DNA of 64,000 nt from Maribacter dokdonensis DSW-8 (GCF_001447995.1 NZ_LDPE01000008.1:52876-116875); one strand, 5' to 3'. Positions 19,110 to 28,883 are shown, numbered from the stretch's first letter. Translations and numbers: made by a program. Notes: generated by a model not told the origin, from the sequence alone.

Positions 19110-20084
19110 TTAAGACAATGCCTCTGTTATAGCATGTTCAAATAACATGCCCAGGTCAATACCTGCCTCTTTTGCTTGTTGAGGTAAGATACTTTCAGTG
19201 GTTAAACCCGGTGTGGTGTTCATTTCCAATAAATAAGGCTCGTCACCAATAAAGATGAATTCACTTCGGGAAAAACCGGTCATTTTTAAAACATCGTATA
19301 TTTTCTTGGAGGCTTGAGTAACATTTTTCAATTGTGTATCATTAATTCTGGCAGGGGTGATTTCTTGTGATTTACCTTCATACTTGGCTTCGTAATCAAA
19401 GAAATCGTTTTCAGAAACAATTTCGGTAATAGGGAAAACAGTTGTTTCTCCCTTCAGTTTTAAAACACCTACGGATACTTCGGTTCCTTCAAGAAAACCT
19501 TCAATAATAATTTCATCGTCTTCTTTGTATGCTGTTTCAATGGCACTTTTTAGGTCTTTGGCTTCATAAACTTTGGTGATGCCATAACTACTTCCAGATT
19601 TGTTCGCTTTAACAAAACAGGGAAGTTTTACTTTTTCTATGATCTCATTTTCATTGATATCATCGCCTAAGTTTAAGTAATAAGATGGAGCTGCTTTAAT
19701 GCCGTAAGGTTTAAGAACACTTAATAGATCCCTTTTATTAAAGGTAAGGGCGGCCTGGTAAAAATCACATGAAGTATGTTTTAGTCCTAAAAGTTCAAAA
19801 TAGGCTTGCATTAAGCCATCTTCACCCGGTGATCCGTGAATAGCATTGAAAATACAATCAAACGTTACCGATGTGCCATTAAGGGGAATGGAAAAATTAT
19901 TCCGGTCAATGGGGGTTTCCTTTTCATTATCATCGACATGAACCCATTTATCCTTAAAAATATGAATTCTATAAAGGTTGAACTTTTCTTTATCTAGGTA
20001 ATTATAGACCACATTACCACTTTTAAGCGATATTTTATATTCACTAGAATAGCCGCCCATTATAATTGCAATATTTTTTTTCAT
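19110..20084 (-). CDS. ddl: D-alanine--D-alanine ligase
   Basis: ATP-grasp enzyme joining two D-alanines for the peptidoglycan stem peptide. 324 aa: N-terminal IIMGGYSSEYKISL, NAIHGSPGEDG (substrate site), KANKSGSSYGI, EGFLEGTEVSVG, and C-terminal LLEMNTTPGLT with the metal-binding Glu and Asn. The first residues MKKNIAIIMGG fit the family start. Divergent from the PASTA gene with 176 bases between the starts. Confidence 0.96.
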   Translation of the reverse strand: MKKNIAIIMGGYSSEYKISLKSGNVVYNYLDKEKFNLYRIHIFKDKWVHVDDNEKETPIDRNNFSIPLNGTSVTFDCIFNAIHGSPGEDGLMQAYFELLGLKHTSCDFYQAALTFNKRDLLSVLKPYGIKAAPSYYLNLGDDINENEIIEKVKLPCFVKANKSGSSYGITKVYEAKDLKSAIETAYKEDDEIIIEGFLEGTEVSVGVLKLKGETTVFPITEIVSENDFFDYEAKYEGKSQEITPARINDTQLKNVTQASKKIYDVLKMTGFSRSEFIFIGDEPYLLEMNTTPGLTTESILPQQAKEAGIDLGMLFEHAITEALS

Positions 20085-20215
20085 CTATTTGGTCAGTTAA
20101 GAATGCTTTAGCAAAGATGAAGCATTGAAATAAAATATAAAAGAAAACCTTTAGCATTCATCTAAGGGAATATATTTTTATGGATATGATCTAACTATAG
20201 ATCTATGCGCATGAA

Positions 20216-20242
20216 TTGGTACGGGGGCATTTACTATATTTG
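20216..20242 (+). promoter_or_regulatory. Putative promoter of the PASTA-rluD pair
   Basis: TTG at 20216-20218 and TATATTTG at 20235-20242, a match to the Bacteroidota consensus TAnnTTTG with a 16-base spacer, slightly shorter than usual. The -7 box lies 18 bases before the ATG at 20261. Confidence 0.5.
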
Positions 20243-20260
20243 TCGGGTCAAATAATATCT

Positions 20261-20851
20261 ATGAGGAATTTTTTCAATTTTTTAAAAAGCAAAACCTTTT
20301 TAATTCAATTAGGTCTTGCGGTACTGGTATTGATAATCACCATTTTTCTTGTGTTAAGGTACTTGAACAGTACTACTAATCATGGTGAATTTGTAGAAGT
20401 GCCAGACTTTTCTAAGAAGTCTGTCATGGAAATGAGAAAATCTATTGAAGAGGCCGGTTTGCGATATGAAGTGTTGGACTCTGCAAATTACAATCCAGAT
20501 TATCCTAGATTTTCAATCATAGAACAAAACCCTACGGCAGGATCAAAAGTAAAGGAAAATAGAAAGGTGTATTTTACGGTAAATCCTTCTGGATATAAGA
20601 AAGTTACCGTTCCTCAAATAATTCAAGTGACCAAGCGTAATGCCTCTTCAATGTTAAAGGCAGTTGGTTTAGATGTACAAAGGGTTACCTATATAGATGA
20701 GTTGGGTAAAGATATGGTGTACCGTATAAAATTTAAGGGTAAGGATATTAAGCCCGGTGATAAGTTGCCAAAAACATCTAAGATAGAATTGATCTGTGGA
20801 AATGGCAGTATTACCGAAAGAGCCATTATTAAATCTGAATCAGAAGATTAG
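20261..20851 (+). CDS. PASTA domain membrane protein
   Basis: 196 aa with a short cytoplasmic N-terminus, one transmembrane helix (about 14-33) and two PASTA domains (about 44-109 and 111-180) predicted in the periplasm. PASTA domains bind peptidoglycan or beta-lactam-like ligands. Here there is no kinase or penicillin-binding domain attached. Start at ATG 20261 because the frame upstream precedes the promoter box. The stop codon is immediately followed by the rluD ATG. The neighbouring divergent ddl gene fits a cell-wall context. Confidence 0.9.
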   Translation: MRNFFNFLKSKTFLIQLGLAVLVLIITIFLVLRYLNSTTNHGEFVEVPDFSKKSVMEMRKSIEEAGLRYEVLDSANYNPDYPRFSIIEQNPTAGSKVKENRKVYFTVNPSGYKKVTVPQIIQVTKRNASSMLKAVGLDVQRVTYIDELGKDMVYRIKFKGKDIKPGDKLPKTSKIELICGNGSITERAIIKSESED

Positions 20852-21883
20852 ATGGAAGAGAACATGGAGCGCCCTGAGAATGAAGATGGCGAACTTTTTG
20901 AACATCATAGAGTTGTAGCGTCTAAAGGTCAAGTACCTTTAAGAGTGGATAAGTTTTTAATGAATTTCATTGAAAATGCTACGCGAAATAAAATTCAACA
21001 ATCCGCGAAAGATGGTCATGTTTGGGTCAACGATCAGATTGTAAAATCTAACTACAAGGTAAAGGCAGGTGATGAGGTAAAGGTTCTTTTTGAGCATCCA
21101 CCGCATGAGTTTTTATTGGTTCCAGAAGATATACCTTTAGATATTGTTTATGAAGATGATGTATTATTGGTGGTGAATAAACCTGCAGGCATGGTTGTAC
21201 ATCCCGGGCATGGTAACTATTCAGGAACCTTAATTAATGCCTTAATACATCATACTGATAATTTGCCATCTAACAGTAACGAGAGACCCGGTTTGGTGCA
21301 TCGTATAGATAAAGATACATCGGGCTTACTGGTCGTAGCAAAAACTGAAGCCGCAATGACCCATTTGGCCAAGCAGTTTTTTGACAAGACTTCAGAAAGG
21401 GAGTATATAGCTTTAGTTTGGGGTAATATTGAAGAAGATGAAGGCACTGTGGAGGGTCATGTAGGTAGAAATCCTAAAAATAGATTGCAAATGCATGTTT
21501 TTCCAGAAGGGGAAGAAGGTAAAGAAGCAGTAACCCATTTTAAGGTTTTGGAAAGATTAGGTTACGTTACTTTAGTATCATGTAAACTAGAAACGGGTAG
21601 AACACATCAAATTAGGGTTCATATGAAATATATAGGTCATACCCTTTTTAATGATGAGCGTTATGGTGGTGAAAAAATATTGAAGGGAACAACCTTTACA
21701 AAGTATAAACAATTTGTGGAGAATACCTTTAAACTATTGCCTAGACAGGCATTACATGCCAAAACTTTAGGTTTTGTACATCCTGTTACGGGTGAGCATA
21801 TGAGTTTTGATTCTGAAATACCAGATGATATGGCCAATGCAATTGAAAAATGGCGTAGCTATAGCAAGAACAGTACAGCATAA
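20852..21883 (+). CDS. rluD: RluD-family 23S rRNA pseudouridine synthase
   Basis: Converts uridines of 23S rRNA (helix 69 in the E. coli RluD case) to pseudouridine. 343 aa. N-terminal S4 RNA-binding domain (about 28-90: RVDKFLMNFIENATRNKIQQ), then the catalytic domain with the active-site Asp in HRIDKDTSGLLVVAK. Further motifs are VNKPAGMVVHPG and TGRTHQIRVH. Starts directly after the PASTA stop codon with no gap. Exact target positions cannot be read from the sequence. Confidence 0.93.
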   Translation: MEENMERPENEDGELFEHHRVVASKGQVPLRVDKFLMNFIENATRNKIQQSAKDGHVWVNDQIVKSNYKVKAGDEVKVLFEHPPHEFLLVPEDIPLDIVYEDDVLLVVNKPAGMVVHPGHGNYSGTLINALIHHTDNLPSNSNERPGLVHRIDKDTSGLLVVAKTEAAMTHLAKQFFDKTSEREYIALVWGNIEEDEGTVEGHVGRNPKNRLQMHVFPEGEEGKEAVTHFKVLERLGYVTLVSCKLETGRTHQIRVHMKYIGHTLFNDERYGGEKILKGTTFTKYKQFVENTFKLLPRQALHAKTLGFVHPVTGEHMSFDSEIPDDMANAIEKWRSYSKNSTA

Positions 21884-21921
21884 GATTTTTCAATACCACT
21901 ATTTAAACTCTTTTATATCTT

Positions 21922-21955
21922 TTGTAGGTCTTCAAGTTGATCATGTTTATTTTTG
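21922..21955 (+). promoter_or_regulatory. Putative promoter of yaaA
   Basis: TTG at 21922-21924 and TATTTTTG at 21948-21955 fit the TTG / TAnnTTTG pattern with a long 23-base spacer. The -7 box ends 18 bases before the ATG. Confidence 0.4.
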
Positions 21956-21973
21956 GAGAATTAAAATTGCATT

Positions 21974-22735
21974 ATGAAAATTGTTATTTCTCCGGCAAAG
22001 TCATTGAACTATGAAAGTGACTTGCCAACAACTAAATATACATCGCCAGAATTTATTGAAGATGCTGAAAAGCTGAATAAAATATTAAAGAAGAAAAAGC
22101 CAAAAGCACTTTCTGAATTGATGTCCATTTCAGATAACTTGGCACAATTAAACTGGCAGCGTAATCAAGATTTTACAACACCGTTTACACCTGAAAATGC
22201 CAGACCGGCAATTTATGCCTTTAGCGGTGATGTATACCAAGGCTTAGATGCTTATACGTTAACCGAAGAGAAGATTGAAATTTTACAACAATCGCTCAGA
22301 ATTCTTTCGGGGCAGTATGGTATATTGAAACCTCTAGACCTTATGCAACCTTACCGTTTAGAGATGGGAACATCTTTAAAAATTGGAAGAAAGAAAAACC
22401 TATATGAATATTGGGGAGAAAGGCTTACCGATCATTTGAACAATGAAATGGAAGAAGGGGAGCTATTGGTGAACTTAGCCAGTAACGAATATTATAGTGC
22501 ATTAAAACCGAAAAAAATTAAGGCAGATATTATTACTCCGGTATTTAAAGATTGGAAGAATGATAAGTTAAAGATAATTAGCTTTTTTGCCAAAAAAGCT
22601 AGGGGTTCTATGGTGAGGTATATTATTGATACAAATGCAAAAACTCTTGAAGATATAAAAGGTTTTAATTTAGATGATTATCAGTTTAGTAAAGAGCATA
22701 CTTTAAAAGAAAATCAACCCGTTTTTATTAGATAA
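21974..22735 (+). CDS. yaaA: Peroxide stress protein YaaA
   Basis: UPF0246/DUF328 protein, 253 aa. In E. coli YaaA limits intracellular free iron during hydrogen peroxide stress and binds DNA. The family start [11 protein letters not shown] and the C-terminal [15 protein letters not shown] are clear, as is [13 protein letters not shown] in the middle. It stands alone on the plus strand, with its own promoter-like element in front and a small lipoprotein gene after it. Confidence 0.93.
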   Translation: MKIVISPAKSLNYESDLPTTKYTSPEFIEDAEKLNKILKKKKPKALSELMSISDNLAQLNWQRNQDFTTPFTPENARPAIYAFSGDVYQGLDAYTLTEEKIEILQQSLRILSGQYGILKPLDLMQPYRLEMGTSLKIGRKKNLYEYWGERLTDHLNNEMEEGELLVNLASNEYYSALKPKKIKADIITPVFKDWKNDKLKIISFFAKKARGSMVRYIIDTNAKTLEDIKGFNLDDYQFSKEHTLKENQPVFIR

Positions 22736-22780
22736 AATATTATTATCTCTTTTTCGTTCTAAAGGTATAACAATACGTCT

Positions 22781-23146
22781 ATGAAAAGGGTTTATTTGCT
22801 ATCTGTAATTATCGTTGTCCTATTATTCTCGTGTACTGATAGGGATGATGAGGTTAATCTTGTCAATATTCGTATTCACAATAACACAGAACTTTTTTTT
22901 AGTGAAGTAAGAATTGCGGATAAAGATACTGTGTATGAGAATATCGCGGCAGATGAGTTTTCAACTTATATGGAGTTTGAAACTGCATTCGCCAATCCTG
23001 CAATAGCGATACTTACAGATTCAACAAGTCTTAACTATTTTCCAACAGATGTTTTATCAGATTCCTTACCTATTGGTTTTTATACCTATGAAATATCTTT
23101 GGATGAAGATAACCAAGTAGATTTAACCTTTAGAATAGACGATTAG
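22781..23146 (+). CDS. Small hypothetical lipoprotein
   Basis: 121 aa beginning with a lipoprotein signal: a hydrophobic helix then LLFSC, Cys18. The mature part is acidic with alternating hydrophobic residues, consistent with a small beta-sandwich, and ends VDLTFRIDD. I recognise no family. Its end lies 2 bases from the end of the convergent THX gene. Confidence 0.75.
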   Translation: MKRVYLLSVIIVVLLFSCTDRDDEVNLVNIRIHNNTELFFSEVRIADKDTVYENIAADEFSTYMEFETAFANPAIAILTDSTSLNYFPTDVLSDSLPIGFYTYEISLDEDNQVDLTFRIDD

Positions 23147-23148
23147 AA

Positions 23149-23277
23149 CTATTTCTTTTTACTGATTTTTATTTTTTCTTCTACGGTAGGTCTCTTTTTA
23201 ATTTTACGAGGTCTTCTTGCCCCGTAAGAATTATTAGATATTTTTCCTTTTTTAGATTTTCTGTCTCCTTTACCCAT
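23149..23277 (-). CDS. 30S ribosomal protein THX
   Basis: Very small, highly basic protein (42 aa) starting MGKGDRKSKKGKI and containing NSYGARRPRK, the pattern of the bacterial THX/bTHX family that binds 16S rRNA in the 30S head in Thermus and occurs widely in Bacteroidota. It is read from the CAT at 23275-23277 to the stop at 23149. Twenty of its 42 residues are Lys or Arg. Confidence 0.85.
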   Translation of the reverse strand: MGKGDRKSKKGKISNNSYGARRPRKIKKRPTVEEKIKISKKK

Positions 23278-23354
23278 AATATTGTTCTTTCTATTAAAGT
23301 AAGTAATTTAGTCATGATCGGTCATTTTAATAGGCTCAAGAGAATAAATCACTA

Positions 23355-24023
23355 ATGCAAAAGATTTTTAAGCATATTCACCCATATGAACCATTTATTG
23401 ACAATTCTACTGAAAAACTTATAGTGGGGACCTTACCGCCACCTCGTTTTACTACCGGTGATTTAAAAGAAGGAGATGTAAACTTTTGTTACGGAAGCAG
23501 GGACGGGCAGCTATGGCCTATTTTAAATAAAATCTTTGATCTTAATTTGAAATTTGAAACCACTAGTAAAGCTATTGATCAGCGCAAAATATTTTTGAAG
23601 GATAGAAAAATTGGCATATGCGACATAGTAGCTTCTGCAGAAAGAGAGAAAATTGATGCTTCTGATTTAGGTATGCAGAATATAGCATTAAGAAATGTTC
23701 TCGGGTATCTAGAAGAATATCAAAAAATACACACGCTTTTATTTACAGGTGGTAATAGTAAAAATGGACCGGAATATTTTTTCCGAAAACATTTAAAGGA
23801 AAGTGCGGTAGCATTAAAATTGATTTCTAATCAGGTGCCTAGAATTCATGAGTTTGTACACCCAAGTACTAATAAACTCATAAGAACGGTTTCGTTAACG
23901 GCACCTTCTGGTGCAGCAAATAGGGCAGTAGGTAGTTTGGATTTGTATAAGAAAATGAAAAGTGAAAATCCTAAATTCAATACTATAGACTTTAGAGTGT
24001 TACAGTATAAAAAATATTTTTAA
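23355..24023 (+). CDS. Uracil-DNA glycosylase superfamily protein
   Basis: 222 aa. The N-terminal VGTLPPPRFTTG and CYGSRDGQLWPIL resemble motif 1 and the following helix of the MUG/hypoxanthine-DNA-glycosylase branch, where GxxP and YGxPRNxFW are usual. The C-terminal EFVHPST..RTVSLTAPSGAANRA resembles motif 2. The middle has CDIVASAER, as in that branch. The exact substrate is not certain, because the motif 1 residues differ from characterised members. The gene is single, with a strong terminator after it. Confidence 0.75.
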   Translation: MQKIFKHIHPYEPFIDNSTEKLIVGTLPPPRFTTGDLKEGDVNFCYGSRDGQLWPILNKIFDLNLKFETTSKAIDQRKIFLKDRKIGICDIVASAEREKIDASDLGMQNIALRNVLGYLEEYQKIHTLLFTGGNSKNGPEYFFRKHLKESAVALKLISNQVPRIHEFVHPSTNKLIRTVSLTAPSGAANRAVGSLDLYKKMKSENPKFNTIDFRVLQYKKYF

Positions 24024-24055
24024 TAGAGGTGATGGTTCTGTAAGTGGATAAACTA

Positions 24056-24088
24056 AAAAGAGTCTTGCTTTTAAGACAAGACTCTTTT
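24056..24088. terminator. Rho-independent terminator, bidirectional
   Basis: AAAAGAGTCTTG / CAAGACTCTTTT, a perfect 12-bp stem with a 9-base loop, A-rich before and T-rich after, so it can act on either strand. It follows the glycosylase-like gene by 33 bases. The 231 bases between it and ppc hold only a weak TTGTC / GACAA inverted repeat at 24175-24190 and no gene that I can see. Confidence 0.85.
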
Positions 24089-24319
24089 ACGAGAACACTA
24101 TATGAAAATGAAAAATTTTTTTACTTATTTACATTGTAAAGATATATAGGCACTACTGTTTTTTGGAATATTTGTTGTCAATACAGACAATTTTGTGGTA
24201 TACTTCTAGGAATATGATATTTCACAAAAATCATTCTCTAAATTCTCTTGGAATAGCGATATTTATGTTCGAAATTTAAAGAGTTTGTCGTAATGGTACG
24301 ACTAAAAGTTTTTTAATAT

Positions 24320-26866
24320 ATGCAACAAAAAGAAAGATTAGCAGAATTTAAGAAATCTGTTCAAAATAAATTTAATGTTTACAATAGTCTATTCTTAAAC
24401 CTTCCCTACGAGAATATTGAAAATGTAGGTATGTTGATTCCTTTATTACTGAATCAATCTGAAAAGGGGTTAAGTGACGGACTAAACCCAAAAGAAATTC
24501 TTGAGAATTTTTTCGAGAATTTTGTAGAAATAAAATCAGAAAAAGAACAAATAGACTTTATGTTTCGCATCATACAGTATGTAGAAAGACAAGTTGTTCT
24601 TTATGATAGTGTAGAAGATGCGGCGTTCCCAAAGTTACACAAGCATTCTAGTTCATTGTCATTAAAAGATTATTTTCAGTTGGTTGAAAAAAATAAATCT
24701 TGGGATACTATTTGGGACAAGTTGAGTACGTTCAGTGCACGTATAGTTTTAACGGCGCACCCAACACAATTTTATACTCCGGCGGTTTTAGATATCATTA
24801 CAAACCTTAGAACTTTAATATTAGAAGATAAAATTGATGAAATAGATGTAGGTCTACAACAACTAGGCCTTACGTCTTTGATCAATGCAAAAAAACCGAC
24901 ACCTTTAGATGAAGCCAAAAATATAATCTACACGCTAAGACATGTATATTATGATGCAATTGGTGATATGTATGCTTATATCAAGGGTAGTACAGGGTCA
25001 AAGAATTTTGAAAATCATGATATTGTCAAGTTAGGTTTTTGGCCTGGCGGCGATAGAGATGGAAATCCGTTTGTAACTGCAGATATCACCAGAGATGTAA
25101 TGAACGAGCTTCGTTTAACGTTAATGAAGTGCTATTATAATGACCTTAAAGGTTTGGTGCATAAACTTACCTTTAAAGATGTACAAGAACCGTTGCAGAA
25201 GCTTAGGGGTAATTTATACACGGCCATGTTCGATAGTTCTAAGGATATTGGTTATGAAGATTTAATTGTTCCTTTAGAAGAAATACAATCCATATTAATA
25301 GAAAAATACCAAAGTCTTTATCTAAAAGATTTGGAAAAATTTATTGATAAGGTAAAGATATTCAAGGTGCACTTTGCTACAATAGATATACGCCAAGACC
25401 ATAGTATGCATACCAAAGTAATGGTAGAAGTATTAAAAAAGAATGGTTTTATCAATGATGAGCTAAGTGAGTTATCTGACGAGGAATTATTGGATATTCT
25501 TTTGCATAAGAATTTAAATTTGGTAGCAGATGATTATGAAGAAGATATTGTAAAAGATACTATTAAGAACATACTTCAATTACAGACCATACAGGCTAAA
25601 AATGGAGAAGAAGGATGTAATAGATACATTATCAGTAATTCTGAAGATAAGTATTCCATTTTGTTTGTTTACGCACTGTTTAGATGGTGTGGCTGGGCAG
25701 ACAAAGAAATAACGTTTGATATAGTGCCGTTGTTCGAAACAATGAACGGAATGGATACAGCTCAAGATACCATGAAGTTTTTATTCAGTTTACCTGAGTA
25801 TATGGCCCATTTAGAAAATAGAAATAAAAAGCAGACTATAATGCTTGGATTTTCCGATGGAACTAAAGATGGGGGCTATTTAAAAGCCAACTGGTCCATT
25901 TTAAAGACAAAAGAAGAGCTTTCAGAGGTTTGTGATCAGAATGATATTGCTGCCGTATTTTTTGATGGTAGGGGAGGCCCACCGGCAAGAGGAGGTGGAA
26001 AAACGCATCGTTTTTATGCTGCGCAGACCAATAAAGTGGCGAATAATGAAATTCAATTAACTATTCAAGGGCAAACCATAACAAGTACTTATGGTACCAA
26101 AGAACAGTTTATTTATAATAGTGAGCAACTATTGACCGCCGGATTGTCTAACACAATTTTAGGAAAAGAAATTGTTATATCTGATGCTGATAGAGAGTTG
26201 ATTGAAGAGCTGTCAGAACTAAGTTTTAAAAAATATGATGATCTAAAACACCATGATAAGTTTATGCCGTACTTGGAAAACATGAGTACGCTTAAATATT
26301 ACACAAAAGCAAATATTGGTAGTAGACCTGGAAAAAGAGGAAATAAGGCCAAACTTGAATTGTCTGATTTAAGGGCAATTTCATTTGTAGGGTCATGGAG
26401 TCAATTAAAGCAGAACGTACCAGGTTATTATGGTATTGGTACTGCTCTTGAGAAACTTGAAAAAGATGGAAGATTTGAAGAGGCCAAAAGGTTGTACCAA
26501 GAAGTACCGTTCTTTCAAGCTTTGATGATGAACAGTATGATGAGTCTTACCAAATGTTATTTTGAATTGACCAGTTACATGAAAGAAAATAAGGAGTATG
26601 GTGCTTTTTGGGAGATTCTTCATGCAGAATATGAATTATCTAAAGCAATGCTTCTAAAACTATCTGGCATGGAAATATTAATGAAGAAAGAAGCAATTTC
26701 TAGGGAGTCCATCAAAATTCGTGAGAGTATAGTCTTGCCTTTATTGGTTATTCAACAATATGCGCTTCAAAGGATTGGAGAAGGTACGGAGTATAAAGAA
26801 TTGTACGAAAAGATTGTTACCAGATCACTATACGGTAATATCAATGCTAGTAGAAACTCAGCATAG
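24320..26866 (+). CDS. ppc: Phosphoenolpyruvate carboxylase
   Basis: Anaplerotic enzyme fixing bicarbonate onto phosphoenolpyruvate to give oxaloacetate. 848 aa. The catalytic His147 is in LTAHPTQ, the substrate loop reads FWPGGDRDGNPF, and the glycine loop FDGRGGPPARGGGKTH lies near 548-565. The C-terminus ends RNSA, where most PEPCs have (R/Q)NTG. It is a single gene with its own terminator. Confidence 0.97.
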   Translation: MQQKERLAEFKKSVQNKFNVYNSLFLNLPYENIENVGMLIPLLLNQSEKGLSDGLNPKEILENFFENFVEIKSEKEQIDFMFRIIQYVERQVVLYDSVEDAAFPKLHKHSSSLSLKDYFQLVEKNKSWDTIWDKLSTFSARIVLTAHPTQFYTPAVLDIITNLRTLILEDKIDEIDVGLQQLGLTSLINAKKPTPLDEAKNIIYTLRHVYYDAIGDMYAYIKGSTGSKNFENHDIVKLGFWPGGDRDGNPFVTADITRDVMNELRLTLMKCYYNDLKGLVHKLTFKDVQEPLQKLRGNLYTAMFDSSKDIGYEDLIVPLEEIQSILIEKYQSLYLKDLEKFIDKVKIFKVHFATIDIRQDHSMHTKVMVEVLKKNGFINDELSELSDEELLDILLHKNLNLVADDYEEDIVKDTIKNILQLQTIQAKNGEEGCNRYIISNSEDKYSILFVYALFRWCGWADKEITFDIVPLFETMNGMDTAQDTMKFLFSLPEYMAHLENRNKKQTIMLGFSDGTKDGGYLKANWSILKTKEELSEVCDQNDIAAVFFDGRGGPPARGGGKTHRFYAAQTNKVANNEIQLTIQGQTITSTYGTKEQFIYNSEQLLTAGLSNTILGKEIVISDADRELIEELSELSFKKYDDLKHHDKFMPYLENMSTLKYYTKANIGSRPGKRGNKAKLELSDLRAISFVGSWSQLKQNVPGYYGIGTALEKLEKDGRFEEAKRLYQEVPFFQALMMNSMMSLTKCYFELTSYMKENKEYGAFWEILHAEYELSKAMLLKLSGMEILMKKEAISRESIKIRESIVLPLLVIQQYALQRIGEGTEYKELYEKIVTRSLYGNINASRNSA

Positions 26867-26890
26867 TTTTTTATAAAATAACATCCTAAT

Positions 26891-26925
26891 AAAAGCCCGA
26901 TTCAAAATATTGAATCGGGCTTTTT
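26891..26925. terminator. Rho-independent terminator after ppc
   Basis: AAAAGCCCGATTCA / TGAATCGGGCTTTTT with a short AT loop. Flanking A and T runs make it usable from both sides; it also lies 20 bases beyond the stop of the small minus-strand gene. Confidence 0.9.
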
Positions 26926-26945
26926 ACTTTGTTGGATATAGTGTG

Positions 26946-27089
26946 CTATTTTTTATTCTGTTGATTTTTAATAGTCTCCTTATCTATATCAAAATCGTTT
27001 GTTTCTATATTGGTATTCCCTGTCGGATTTGTTGGGTTATTTTGTTCTACTTTTCTTTTAAACTTTTTATTATCTTTTATAATTCCCAT
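26946..27089 (-). CDS. Small hydrophilic hypothetical protein
   Basis: 47 aa, read from ATG at 27089 to TAG at 26946. Lys- and Asn-rich at both ends with an acidic middle (TNDFDIDKETI), and no hydrophobic segment. I do not recognise it. It is supported by a clean start and stop, an A-rich region before the start and a bidirectional terminator right after it. It could be chance. Confidence 0.45.
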   Translation of the reverse strand: MGIIKDNKKFKRKVEQNNPTNPTGNTNIETNDFDIDKETIKNQQNKK

Positions 27090-27186
27090 AATTTCAATTT
27101 TTTAGGTTCATATTTAAGATAATAAATTGAAAATGAGAACTCCGTTAATTAGTTAATAAAGCTTTGTTATAGAATGTTAAACTAAA

Positions 27187-28686
27187 CTATTCAGTTTTAC
27201 TTGGGCTAAGTAATGCATAAAACAATTTTATACCATACGCTATTTGTCCAATTTTTAAATTCTCATTAGGGCTATGTTGATTGTTATCTGGGTTCACCAT
27301 TGGAACTATGAATGCAGGAATTTTTAGTTCATTGATAAATGGCGAAATAGGAACAGTACCGCCCATTATACGGATTTGAACAGGTTTTTCTCCAAATTTG
27401 GACTCCATGGTTTTAACTATGTTATTTCCAAAAGGGTTATTTAGATCGGTTCTAAAAGCATCCGTAACTGAGCCTTCCTTAATAGTAACAATTTTATCAA
27501 ATTTTAGGCGGTCTTCCAGAGTGGGTTCCGTACTCATTACATGAAAACCTTGATTTTTTATGTGTTCTTTTACAAGGTTTTTAAGTTTTGTGCCATCACT
27601 TTCAGGTACTAACCTTAAATCTAATTCAGCTGTGGCGGTGGCCGGCACAATTGTTCTTGCTTTTTCTCCAACCCAGCCAGAGCCTAGTCCTCTAATATTT
27701 AAAGAAGGGTATTGCAATGCTTCTTGATAAAAACCGCCAACCTTTTCTGGGTTAGAGATGGCTAAATTGCTATTGATGACATCTGCATTGTCCGGAACGC
27801 TTTTTAAAATAGCTAGTGTTGCATCATCTAATGAGATTCCATCATAATATCCTTTTATAAGAACTTTTCCATTGGTATCTTTCATTGTTGCTAGTAGCTG
27901 TGCCAATTGAAAACCAGGGTTAGGAGCGTAGTTTCCGTAATGACCACTATGTTGTGGTTTTATAGGTCCGTGAGTTGTTATTGATAATGTTGTGATTCCT
28001 CTACAACCATAAACTATTGTTGGTTTCCCGGAAACGTGAACCGGACCATCGTTTATCACCAAAAAATCGGCTTTCAATAAATCTTTATACGTACGCACCG
28101 CTTGTGGTAATGGTGCGCTACTTTTTTCTTCTTCGCTATCTAGAATCACCTTTACATTAAAAGGTATGTCTATAGCATCTTTTTTAAGTGCGTCTATAGC
28201 ATTCAAGAACATGATAATAGGACCTTTATCGTCTGAAGTTGATCTTCCAAAAAGGCGCCAGTCATAATTTATATCGTCGTTAAGTTCTGAGAAAGATTCA
28301 GTTTTCCAATCGTCTTCGGTTTTGGATTTTAAAACTACTTTATACGGATCTGGTTGATCCCATTTTGTAGCGTCTACAGATTGCCCATCTAAATGCATAT
28401 AGAACAAAATAGTTGGCTTGTTGTCGTCCATGGGTAGAGCGGCAAAAAATAATGGTAGCCCTTCGGTTTCTAAAATGGTACTATTAAATCCGCGTTCAGT
28501 GAATTTTTTTCTCAGCCAAAAAAGGTTAGAATCAATATCGTCCGCATTTAATGCATCATTAGGTATAGCTACAAATTCCCTTAATTCGCCAATAGCATTC
28601 GCTACTTTAGATTTTATTAAAATGGAGTCTTGAGAATGGGCGGTAAAAAGTAATAAAAGGAATGTAAGTGTAAGAAGTTTTTTCAT
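27187..28686 (-). CDS. Exported M20 family metallopeptidase
   Basis: 499 aa with a signal peptide (hydrophobic 4-16, cleavage after about AHS). M20 zinc sites are visible: His and Asp around FYMHLDGQS, Asp in RSTSDDKGPI, the Glu pair in LDSEEEKSS, and the C-terminal His in NNQHSPNENL. The middle (about 225-370) is the lid domain, with QHSGHYGNYAPNP. It is probably a periplasmic dipeptidase or aminoacylase. It stands alone; transcription starts 198 bases from the divergent SusD-like gene. Confidence 0.92.
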   Translation of the reverse strand: MKKLLTLTFLLLLFTAHSQDSILIKSKVANAIGELREFVAIPNDALNADDIDSNLFWLRKKFTERGFNSTILETEGLPLFFAALPMDDNKPTILFYMHLDGQSVDATKWDQPDPYKVVLKSKTEDDWKTESFSELNDDINYDWRLFGRSTSDDKGPIIMFLNAIDALKKDAIDIPFNVKVILDSEEEKSSAPLPQAVRTYKDLLKADFLVINDGPVHVSGKPTIVYGCRGITTLSITTHGPIKPQHSGHYGNYAPNPGFQLAQLLATMKDTNGKVLIKGYYDGISLDDATLAILKSVPDNADVINSNLAISNPEKVGGFYQEALQYPSLNIRGLGSGWVGEKARTIVPATATAELDLRLVPESDGTKLKNLVKEHIKNQGFHVMSTEPTLEDRLKFDKIVTIKEGSVTDAFRTDLNNPFGNNIVKTMESKFGEKPVQIRIMGGTVPISPFINELKIPAFIVPMVNPDNNQHSPNENLKIGQIAYGIKLFYALLSPSKTE

Positions 28687-28883
28687 GGTCGTTCATGTAA
28701 ATATATTCTTTAAAAGTAAGGAAAATAGAGTGAATAATCTGTGTTGGTACCAATATCATGGTATATGGAAAATTATAAATTAATTTAAAAAAAATAGTGC
28801 AAGAATAATATTCTTATTTAATGCGAATTTTAATTTTTGAATTAATAAAATGTATTACTTTGACAAGTTATAAATTGTAAATA

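Noticed and set aside
20101..20160. GAATGCT / AGCATTC repeats upstream of ddl
   Set aside because: AATGCTT / AAGCATT can form a 7-bp hairpin with an 11-base loop, but it is weak, has no T-tract and no clear position relative to a promoter.
26910..27122. 70-codon plus-strand ORF with hydrophobic sequence
   Set aside because: It begins inside the ppc terminator and lies antisense to the small minus-strand ORF; its hydrophobicity comes from the T-rich strand.
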